Shown: positions 24,390-33,581 of the stretch, one piece after another
Layout: every line of letters starts with the position of its first letter
How positions within the stretch are numbered: position 1 is the first letter of the stretch
NCBI GenBank assembly: GCA_027886175.1
Contig: JAJNNQ010000024.1
Location: 1-64,000, forward strand
Source: Phylloscopus collybita
Lineage: Eukaryota > Chordata > Aves > Passeriformes > Phylloscopidae
DNA length: 64,000 nucleotides
Reading direction: 5' to 3'
Notes under the pieces: model-generated
Seen by the model: only the letters and a program-made list of their open reading frames with translations
Database searches by the model: none
What the model was told of the DNA's origin: nothing
Program-made: the position numbers and the translations under genes

Positions 24390-25655
24390 AGCCGGAGCGC
24401 CGCGCTAGATGGCTACGGGCTCTTCAGAAGAGACGGTAAAGGAAGAAGAGGTGGAGGGGTGGCTCTTTATATTAAGGAGACTTTTGATGCTGTAGCAATT
24501 GAAACTAAGGAAGATGGAGTTGAATGCTTATGGGTAGGAATTAAGGGGAAGGCCAACAAGGCTGACATCCTCCTGGGAGTCTGTCATCATCCACTCGACC
24601 GTGAAGAAGAGGTGGGCAACTTATTCTATAAGCACCCGGAGAGTGTTTCAGGATCGTCAGCCCTTGTTCTTCTGGGTGACTTCAACCTACCGGACATCTG
24701 CTGGGAACTTAATACGGCAGATAAGAGGCAGTCCAGGAAAGTTTGAGACTCTGTGGAGGACAACTTTTTGTTGGTGGGTCAGCCCACCAGGGGAGGGACC
24801 ATGTTAGATCTGCTGTTTGCAAATATAGATGGGCTGCTGGGAGACGTGGTGATTGCAGGTCGCTCGGGACAGAGTGATCATGAAATAATAGAGTTCTCAG
24901 TACTTGGTGAAATCAGGAGGAGCACCGGTAAGACTCTTGCATTGGACTTCCGGAGGGCAGACTTTGGTCTTTGTAGGAGGCTTAGTAAGGGATGCAGTCC
25001 TTAAAAACAAAGGAGTTCAGGAAATGTGGGCCTGCCTCAAAACAGACATCTTGAGGGCACAGGGATGAGGGCACAGGGACACGCTGTTTCTGCGTGCCGA
25101 AAGATAAGTCGACGGGGTAAACGTCCGGCCTTGATGGGCGAGGAGGTTTTGGAGGAACTTAGAAATACAAAGGGGATGTATCATCTTTGGAAGGAGAGGC
25201 AGGTCTCTCAGGAAGCATTCAAGGGGACTGCTAGAGCATGTAGGAAAAAAATTAGGCAGGCTAAAGCTCACTTTGAACTTAGAATGGTGACTGCTGTAAA
25301 GGAGAATAAAAAATGTTTTTACAAATATATTAACGGTAAAAGGAAGGGTAAGAGCAACCTTTGTTCTTTATTGGACATGGGAGGGAACTTAGTAACTGCA
25401 GATGAGGAAAAGGCAGAAGTGCTTAATGCCTAGTTTGCCTCAGTTTTTAGTGGGAAGACGACTTGCCTTCATGACAACTGTCCTCTTGGGTCGGTAGATG
25501 ATGTCAGGGAACAGAATGGTTCCCCCATTATCCAAGGGGAGGCGGTCGGAAAACTGCTGAAATACTTGGATATCCGTAAGTCTGTGGGACCGGATGGGAT
25601 CCTTCCCAGGGTGATGAGAGAGCTGGCGGAAGAAGCCTGTGGGAAAGTGGCACGG
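24390..25655 (+). mobile_element. CR1-type LINE ORF2 fragment (endonuclease to start of RT), decayed
   Basis: A single frame reads through the apurinic endonuclease-like domain of a CR1 LINE, with GGGVALYIKE near 24450, an ADILLGVCHHP block, LLGDFNLPDICWELN near 24680, TRGGTMLDLLF near 24790 and SDHEIIEFSV near 24880. It continues through the linker (KENKKCFYKYINGKRKGK near 25300) to KSVGPDGILPRV near 25580, the start of the RT domain. It is dead: in-frame stops at 24744 and 25431, a local frame disturbance at about 25000-25075 that includes a short tandem duplication of AGGGCACAGGGA, and both the 5' part and most of RT are missing. CR1 elements typify bird and reptile genomes. Confidence 0.93.
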
Positions 25656-26239
25656 GGAGCACCACAGAGCCACAGAGAATGAAAAAGGAACGGGAGCGAG
25701 ACATGGAGAAGGACAGAGAAAAAGACAAATGCCAAATACATGGCAAAGACAGAGGGATACAGTGACAAAGAGGGAAACGAGAAACCGGAGAGGAAATGAC
25801 CGTGGCGTGTGCCGGTGGGGGGGGAAGAAGGGCGAAGCGTGGTGCGGGGATGGAGACGGAGAGGTGCGGCCGCGAGGGCGGAGGCTGACGGAGAGACGGG
25901 TGCGATGAGTGCGAAGGACTGGGCGGCGGGTACGGACGGGTACGGGCAAAAGGACGACGAGACGGACGAAGACATAGAGTCGTGATGCAGGACAAAGGAA
26001 AAAAAGGAAGAAAGAAGAAAGATAAAGATGCAGGCAGGGAGGGAGACAAAAAGCAGGACAGAACAGGGAGAGGGGCTGAGCAACTTTTATTAAACAAATA
26101 TTGAGGACTCATTCCTTACAAGAAAAAGAACAAGAAGACAGAGTGAAAGGAAATGGAAGGGGGAGCACACGGGACAAGAAAGGAGCACGAGACGCATCTA
26201 TACGGGTGGCGTCGGCAAAAAGAACCGGGCTGAATTTTT
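25656..26239. other. Purine-rich low-complexity DNA after CR1
   Basis: The plus strand is GA-rich (for example GAAAAAGGAACGGGAGCGAG) with CpG-bearing stretches near 25800-25960. It resembles the GA satellites near the telomere in composition but has no period. Long minus-strand open frames reflect the missing plus-strand T. An AATAAA on the minus strand near 26085 is a possible poly(A) signal. Confidence 0.5.
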
Positions 26240-27560
26240 CTGATTGGGCCTGCTTCTCGCTGCCGTGATGCCTGGGAAAAGGGAGGAGGCAAATCCCACG
26301 AGGTATAAAAGCTCTCAAAGGGGCTGCAGTTCTTTGACTCCTCTGACTTAAATTCAAGGTGAGTTAAGGGCTCAACAGAGAAGAAAACTCTTCCGAGAGG
26401 TAACGACGCTTTCTTTTTTTGCTACAGCTACTTCAAGCAAAAGGGCAGAAATAAAACTTTGTGTTTTGGCAGCACAGCTAGGTAAGTTGTATAATTTGTT
26501 GCAATTATTCCTTAGTGATTACTATGTAGTACTCCACATGTGACTAAGTAGGGTGGCAAAGAATGGCAGTGATATGAATGCTGTATATCTCAATAAGACC
26601 TCCAAATAGGGCTATCTGTATTATAAATAAGAAAAATAGTACGCTCCCCGGCATGGTTAGGGTTATGTATGTGCCGGGCTCGCTCCCATCTGTGATCCTT
26701 GGTACTGGAATACTGATAGAAGTGCCCCAAAATGCAGTTTTAAACCCTTAAAATACTGAAAAAGGCAGAGATTCCTTCAGCTAAGAATGAGGAAATGGGG
26801 CAGTAGTTTCCACGTAAACCGATAACATGACAAATAAATGGCTTGTCCCCCTTTAATTTCATTGCCTAAAATTTTTGGAAAAGAAGGGGTTTCCTCATTT
26901 TAAATCTCTCGTGTGATGGAAAAAGGGGAATTTTCCCCTGAATTCAAATCCTTGAAAAGGAGGGACAGCTGGGCTTCCCCCTCTTAAGTCTTAGGATGAT
27001 GAAAAGGGGGCGTTACCCTTAATTCAAACCCATGAAAGAGCATCATGAAAGTTTTCCCTTTCCGTGGAAAATAAAGGAAAATGCGGATTCCGTATCACTA
27101 CCCCTGAAAGTGTGGAAAAGGTAAGCTTTCTGTCAATTGAGACCATTACAATTGCAGGGGAAGGGGATTCCCCCACAATTTGAACACAGTTAATTATGGA
27201 AAAGGAAGCTTTTCCCCTCACTTTAAACCCCTTTTCTCCTAATAATCCCTCTCTTTACTAAGGGCTTTAGGGAGGGACTAACAAGATAAAACAGAAAAGT
27301 TTAGAGCTCCTCCCTGGGACCCCGCATGCTGCCCGGGTCGCTCGGGTGCTGCCCCTTGGCACGAGTGCTTTTCCCTCGGCATTTTCTTGAAGCCAAGCTC
27401 CGTGCCCAGGTGCACCCGGCTGCTCCCCAGCCCCGGCTGGATGCTCTGACGGTCATTCCTGGAGGGATGCTCGGGATGGGCCCGTTGATAGCTCTGGACT
27501 AACAGCTCCTGGCACAGGTATGCCCGGGGAACCCTCTGAAGGCAGCGGGTCGCACCTGGA
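26240..27560. repeat. Segmental duplication S, copy 2
   Basis: Colinear with 20860-22560 (same order of TATA/donor block, GGGGAATTTTCCCC-type blocks and GC-rich end). GGGGATTCCCC at 27163-27173 resembles an NF-kB site and has counterparts in copy 1. The copy ends just before the first ERV LTR. Confidence 0.7.
26304..26365 (+). promoter_or_regulatory. TATA box plus downstream 5' splice-site signature, copy 2
   Basis: TATAAAAG at 26304-26311, then 47 nt downstream AAG/GTGAGT (donor GT at 26359-26360), a consensus-quality donor. This matches the spacing in copy 1 (20918 and 20971). Downstream, TTTCTTTTTTTGCTACAG near 26410-26427 reads as a splice acceptor. Confidence 0.5.
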
Positions 27561-27646
27561 GCTGTGACATCTTGGAGTGGGGAGGTGAGGTGGAGAAAGG
27601 TACTGCTGGTTGCTCCCTCCGCTGCACAGACCTTCATCTGCCCCTG

Positions 27647-28302
27647 TGTAAGGGACGGTCCCCAAGTTCCTCATCTGCCTCACGATCATCGCCAAGGACT
27701 GAAGACCCCAAAAGGGACTGGGACTAAAACCTCCCCCCCAATGCAGCAGTTCTGGCCTGGCTAAGGTGGGAAGACTTCCAGCCATTGTCCACAGGTGCGC
27801 TCGTTGGACCGATACGTCCCCCTAGGAACCGACTTGGACAATAGGACTTCACGGCAGACTGGTCTTAGGCCGGCCTGTCCTGTGCTTGCCCTGTACCTGT
27901 TCCTGAGGTGGTAATTTGCTCTAAGCGCTGGAGTGCTGCACCTGATGCTGAGCTCACCTTCTGGCCAACTGCCCGTCGCTTCAGAAAGGACTATAAGAGA
28001 TACCTCAAAATCGCCCGAATTCTGAGATCTCCCCACGGAAGAAGACGGATCTATTGGTCAGCGTGCACCACGAGGATATCGTCTCTCCCTCGGTAGCTAT
28101 ACCCCTTTTCTCTCTTTCTCTTTTACTTTATCCCCATCCCGTCTCTCCCTTTCCTCTCTTTTCTATCGCATACTGTGCAAAAGTGCACTTAATAAAGTGT
28201 ACTGCTTTTGAGCAAATTATTATTGTCCCTTGTTATATCTTTTGCGCCTTGAGATCAAACTCGAACCATCACGATTCCCGCCTGCGTTAGCGGGTCGTGA
28301 CA
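27647..28302 (+). repeat. ERV LTR 1 (5' LTR of element 1)
   Basis: Starts TGTAAGGGACGG and ends CGGGTCGTGACA, so it has TG...CA ends. TATAAG at 27992-27997 and AATAAA at 28191-28196 fit a U3-R-U5 layout. It is nearly identical to LTRs 2 and 3, apart from a few short indels and point changes. Confidence 0.93.
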
Positions 28303-28725
28303 TAAATTGGCGTCACGGACAGGATCCTGAGACAGAGGGGTTGCAGGTCGTGTATAGTCTGTAATAGGGGAAGGACGTTTCGCTCCAGCCGCACCTAGGC
28401 CCGCCGCCTCAAAAGGGTGAGTGGTGTCTAGAAAGCAAGGGGGCGACTCAGATTTCCCACAAACTGTACACGCCTAGGTGTAAAGCGACCCCATACTCGA
28501 GTTGAGGGCTCTGTTTTCAGGATTTCACAAAAATAGATCTCTTTGCGCAACAGACGGGACGTTTCTTATTTTATAATTTTTTATAACTTGGTTTGTAGTA
28601 CATCTTTTTATACAAGTTAAGCCCTATACACACCTAGGGTAGTGTAGGGAAACATAATAGAAGTTAGTGTGCGTGTGTGTGTGCGTGTGTGTGTATCTTT
28701 TTATAGTACCTAGCCCCTCTGAAAG
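28303..28725 (+). other. ERV leader with candidate splice donor
   Basis: The untranslated leader has AAAAGG/GTGAGT with the donor GT at 28417-28418, a strong 5' splice site for a spliced env RNA. A GTGTGC microsatellite lies near 28665-28695. Up to about 28600 it is almost identical to the leader of element 2 (37354-37650), whereas the gag genes that follow are much more diverged. Confidence 0.7.
28308..28325 (+). promoter_or_regulatory. Primer-binding site, element 1
   Basis: TGGCGTCACGGACAGGAT begins five bases after the LTR and starts with TGG, the complement of a tRNA CCA end. I could not assign the tRNA with confidence. The same site follows LTR 2, but LTR 3 is not followed by one. Confidence 0.7.
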
Positions 28726-30384
28726 ATGGATGAGAACTCCGGGGCAAAAAGTAAGGAAGCATTTTATGCCTTATTGGCAAAACATAATGCCAAACCCTCT
28801 CCTGGCGGAGAAGAATAGGCAATAAATAATTAGTTTAATTTAGAAAATGTGGTTGATAGAGTGTGTTCCTTACAACACGGGACAAAATTTAAACTCGGCC
28901 GAGATAAGAACATTATCTGTTCTGTGTTAGAAGCATGCCTTGCAGCCGCTGTAGAGAAACACTCTAAGCAGAATAGTGAAGAGGAAACTATTATAGACTC
29001 CCTCCACAAACTAATAGAAACTTTGCAAGAGAAATTAGGTGAAAAGAAAAATGACATTCGCTTGTTGAGAGATGAGATCCGTGTGTTACGGGAAGAAAAC
29101 CATTTCCTACGAGCTGCCCTAAGGGAGGAGAATACTAAGAAATCAAAGAATGATGACTCCCTGAAGTTGGCAGAGGAAAAGGAAGGTCCCCACATTAAGC
29201 AAATATACCCCCAGAAAAAATTGGAATCAGTAAAAAATTGTGGGGAGGACTGTTGTCCACGCATGAGACCCTTGATCAAAACAGAATATAATTATATAAA
29301 TGATGAGGACTTTGACCCACACATCACCCCCAAACAAATACCATTCAGCGCCACTGAGTTGGCCAAATTAAAGAAAGAATACGGCCGGCTCTCACATGAA
29401 ACAGAGACAGAATATGTCTTTCGACTGTCTCTCACAGGTGGGGATCAAATTAAACTAAATGAGCAAGAGGCGAGCGGTTACTGGGGACATGGAGTCTTTT
29501 TAACAACAGGAGATAAACGTGACACATGGTCCTTGACACAGCGTGCAGCTTTCTGGGCTGGGGGAATAAATCCTCTAGAGAGAGGAGACCCTCTAGCTAT
29601 AGTCAGTACCCCAAACCAACTTCTAGAAAGTGTGCACAAAGCCGCCTGCCTGCAAATGATACGTGAAAGGAGATTAACTCCTGGATTTGAATCACCAATG
29701 CAATTACCTGTCCAACCAGAAATGATGACCCCTTTGATTAGAGGACTCCCTGAATCACTTAAGCCCACTGCAATAGCCTTACAAAAAACTATCATGGCCT
29801 TAAGCCCTGTGGAAAGGTTGGACAGATTCCTTGGGAACCCAAGCGAACACACTGAGTCTACCGACCCTGGATTCACTCCATATTCTACTCCCTCAGACTC
29901 ACCAGCAACGCGCTTTAAACCACAGGCTGGTGATCGCAAAATCTGGACATGGGGGCAAGTCGCTGAAGACCTCATTTACTACAGTAGAAAATATGGACCT
30001 GTAATAACCCCAGAAGAAAGATCAGAAAAATCAAAGGGAGTTAGATACATTAGAATTCCCCACAGCGAAAACACAGAAAAGGGAAAGCAGATTTCCCCAC
30101 GTCAGTACTGGTGGTTATTAAGAATAAAAAAGGGGGTCCCAAAAGATATAATAGATAGCTTGCCGCTTGAAAAACTAAGTAAAATAGTAACTAATTGGCG
30201 CAATTCCAAGCCCTGGGCATCAGCCCCACCAAGAACACAATCCAGTACGCCTAGTGCACCCCCTCTCCCACAAGTTCGGGGCACTGAACCGAAACAACCC
30301 CTAACACCTGTTTCGGGAAATAAGCCAAAATCACTTTCTTCCTACCAACCTCCAAGAAACCCCCCTAAACAGGATTTAAACTAA
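28726..30384 (+). pseudogene. gag: ERV element 1 gag (broken near the N-terminus)
   Basis: Likely start is ATG 28726, in frame with the long open part from 28849. TAG stops at 28816 and 28831 separate them, and element 2 also has stops at both positions. After 28849 the frame is open for about 510 codons. Residues from about 28985 to 29150 form a charged Leu/Ile/Glu/Lys-rich segment that should be a coiled coil. The middle is capsid-like (WGQVAEDLIYYSRKYGP near 29950). The C-terminus is Pro-rich, and I see no CCHC zinc knuckle, which is unusual for most retroviral Gag. The frame ends at TAA 30382, directly after a frameshift site. The retrovirus class is undecided. Confidence 0.85.
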
Positions 30385-30420
30385 AAACTCTGCCTCTCAA
30401 TAGTGAGCAGAGAGACAGAG
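30375..30420 (+). promoter_or_regulatory. gag-pol -1 frameshift signal (TTTAAAC plus pseudoknot)
   Basis: TTTAAAC at 30375-30381 is phased T-TTA-AAC in the gag frame, with the gag TAA directly after it. A slip of -1 enters the pol frame. Six bases downstream CTCTGC (30388-30393) pairs with GCAGAG (30407-30412). Loop bases CTCT (30394-30397) can pair with AGAG (30417-30420), giving an H-type pseudoknot. Spacing and phase match known retroviral -1 frameshift elements. Confidence 0.8.
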
Positions 30421-33400
30421 AATGGATTTATTTAAAAAAGCTCACTAAAAATTCTAAAACTAGAGATATACTAATCACAGCTACAGTGGGTCCCAAACGA
30501 GCAATAGTAACTTTTGTAATTGATACTGGGGCCCAAATCTCTGCTTTAAAAATTAAAGATGCTCAAAGGTGTGGTGTAGTTCCAATGAAAAAACATTACT
30601 GTGTTTTAAATGCTTTAAGAATTACAGAACCCATGGCGGTTGCCTTAATAAAACTTATACTGCCTGGGGAAGAAAATCAATTAACTGTCAAAATGGTTGT
30701 TGGAAATATCCCAGATAACTTACTGGGGATAGATGTACTAGCTGGGAGACAATGAGAGGATCCAGAAGGCTTTTTGTGGTCTTTTGGAACACCACGACTA
30801 AACATCAGGCTGCTTCAAGCAGCTCCCTCCCTCCCATTCAGCAAAATCACTTCAGTGAAACAATACCCCTTACCTTCTGGTGCCAGAGAAGGCATAAAAC
30901 CAGTGATACAAGAATTAAGAGAACAAGGAGTGATAATTAACACTCATTCCCCTTACAATTCTCCAGTCTGGCCAGTAAGAAAGCCTAATGGAAAATGAAG
31001 ATTAACAATAGATTATCGCCGGCTTAATGCCCACACAGACCCCCTAACAGCAGCAGTCCCAAATTTAGCTGAATTAGTAATATCAATTCAAGAAAAGGCT
31101 CACCCAATCATGGCAACTATAGATGTCAAGGACATGTTTTTCATGATCCCATTGCAGCCAGAAGACATGAACCGTTTTGCTTTTACGTGGGAGGGACAAC
31201 AATACACTTTCACACGACTGCCGCAAGGGTACAGACACTCACCCGCTTTAGCCCACCACGCTTTAGCTCGAGAATTAGAAACAATACCCAAACCTGAGAG
31301 TGTAGCTGTTTATTAGTATATTGATGACATTCTTATAGGAGGAGATAAAATAGAAGTAGTGGGGGATACTCAACAGAAAATAATTTCACATTTGGAAAGT
31401 CTTGGTTTGCAAGTTCGCCCTGAAAAAATTCAGAAACCTTCTCAGGAAGTAAAATTCTTGGGAATTTGGTGGAAAGGAGGTATGACATGCATTCCACCTG
31501 ACACCTTAACCTCCTTAGATCAAATCAAAATGCCTGGATCTAGAAAAGAACTCCAACAAGCTCTGGGATTATTGGTATTTTGAAGAAAACACATCCCAGA
31601 CTTTTCAATAATTGCTAGACCCCTTTATGATTTGTTAAGAAAAGGGGTGAAATGGGATTGGACCCCTTCCCAGGAAGAGGCACTGCAATTATTAATCTTT
31701 GAAGCCACAGCCTATCAGGCACTTGGCCCGATACACCCCTCAGATCCATTTCAAGTCGAGTGGGGTTTTGCAGTGTCGGGATTGTCAATTCACATTTGGC
31801 AGAGGGGCCCAGAAGGTCCAACTAGACCCGTTGGCTTTTTCTCCCGTGGTTTTAAAGATGCAGAGAAGAGATATACTACCTGGGAAAAAGGGTTGTTTGT
31901 AGTTAGCTTAGCCCTTAAAGAAGTAGAGAAAATTACACGGCAACAGCCGATTATTTTAAGAGGCCCCTTTAAAGTAATTAAAGCAGTCACTACTGGCGCC
32001 CCCCCACCTGACGGGGTGGCTCAAAGGGCTTCAGTAAGAAAATGGTTTGCGCAGATAGAACATTATTGTAACGTCTTTTCAATTACTGAAGGCGCTGCCA
32101 AAATTCTAGCAATACGAGACCGAGAAAACTTGGATAGCAGCCAAAACAAACCTGTCTCAGTAATCAAAGTGGCCCCCCCTTTTTCCCCTGAACAATCAAC
32201 AAGGTCCTCGTTCACTGATGCTTCTGCTAAAAGAGAAGGGAAAAAGTGGAAATACAGGGCCGTAGCTATACACACTTCCTCTGGTGAACGGATCATCACA
32301 GAAGGGGAAGGTAGTGCCCAAATTAGTGAATTGATAGCTGTTTGGAGTGTTTTCCATCGTGAAGCGCAAAATACCTCTCCTGTCTGTATCTACACTGATT
32401 CCTATGCTGTGTTTAAAGGGTGTACTGAGTGGCTGCCTTTCTGGCAACAAAATGATTGGGAGATTAATAAGATTCCAGTGTGGCAAAAAGAAAAATGGCA
32501 AGAAATTTTACAAATAGCAAATCGAGGAAACTTTGCCGTAGGGTGGGTGGCTTCTCACCAAACAGATGGAAATCTAGCAAGAGAATAGAATAATAAAGCT
32601 GATGAACTGGCAAAGATAAGTCCCTTGAAAAAAAGAACAAATTTCTGAAATTGGGAACACTTGCTAGAATGGTTGCATGTAAAAAGACAACACACAGGTG
32701 TCAAAGATTTGTACAGAGAAGCCCATGCTCGCGGTTGGCCCGTCACCAGAGAAATGTGTAATACATGTGTATCTGCCTGTGAACAATGCCGTAAACGGCT
32801 GGAGAGGCATCCCCTGGAAGATGATCCTCTCCACTTGAAGAAAAGTGAAGGCCTATGGGACGCGTGGCAAGTAGACTACGTAAGTCCTTTCAAACAATCA
32901 AGTAGTAAACATTTTGTGTTAGTTAGAGTAGAGATAACATCTGGGTTAGTTCAAGCAGAAGCTTTTAAGAGAGCCACAGGTGATAATACTGTTAAGGCAT
33001 TACAGGAATGGTTTGGAACTTTTCCAAAACCACAAGAAATTCAATCTGACAATGGCTCCACTTCACTGCTAAAGTTGTACAAGACTGGGCAAGAGCTGAG
33101 GGAATCAAATGGACTTTTCACACCCCTTACTACCCCCAAGCTAACGGGATTGTAAAAAGGACTAACGGTCTCTTAAAATTACTTTTGAAACCACAGGAAG
33201 GAAATTGGGATGCTCAACTGTGGGAAGCCGTGAAAGGTGTGAATGACAGGTGGGGAGTAAATGGGTGTCCTAAGATCACTGCTTTCTGCCCAACTGCTTC
33301 AAGCATGATGTCCTCACTACAGGGACCAGATGATTCTAAGAATCCAGCACGTCACCCTGGTCAACCTGTTTTAGTAGACCTCCCCACTGTAGGAGAAGTA

Positions 33401-33499
33401 CCACTGATGCTAAAGACCCCTCTGAATAAACACACATGGGTGGCCACTGATGCCCTGGGGATAGAGCATCGAATAAATACATGCTGGATAGTACCATAA
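30382..33499 (+). pseudogene. pol: ERV element 1 pro-pol (protease, RT, RNase H, integrase), broken
   Basis: The order is protease with VIDTGAQ near 30515, RT with the polymerase YIDD motif near 31320, RNase H with its D-E-D residues (FTDAS near 32215, SELIAV near 32325, YTDSYAV near 32395), and integrase with an HH-CC zinc region near 32670-32800 and core Asp residues near 32875 and 33050. Breaks: stops at 30753, 30996, 31314, 31581, 32586 and 32646, then a 1-nt deletion near 33056 inside integrase. The stop at 31314 lies just before YIDD. Several of these stops stand where Trp would be expected. The codon at 33155-33157, where the third catalytic Glu is expected, encodes Lys. No dUTPase is seen. 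Confidence 0.9.
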
Positions 33500-33529
33500 T
33501 TTTAATTTTCTGTCCTTTGGTGGCAGACT

Positions 33530-33551
33530 CTGTTGTGTTTACTGTTTACAG
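33530..33551 (+). promoter_or_regulatory. Candidate env splice acceptor, element 1
   Basis: TGTTGTGTTTACTGTTTACAG ends at 33551, 31 nt before the env ATG at 33582. It pairs logically with the leader donor at 28417. The same tract precedes env in element 2 (about 39453-39474). Confidence 0.6.
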
Positions 33552-33581
33552 GAGAACTCCGTGGGACATGAAAACTACAGA

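Noticed and set aside
25440..26112. Minus-strand frames of 169-204 codons
   Set aside because: They are produced by a GA-rich plus strand lacking T. They overlap the CR1 tail and one another in different frames.
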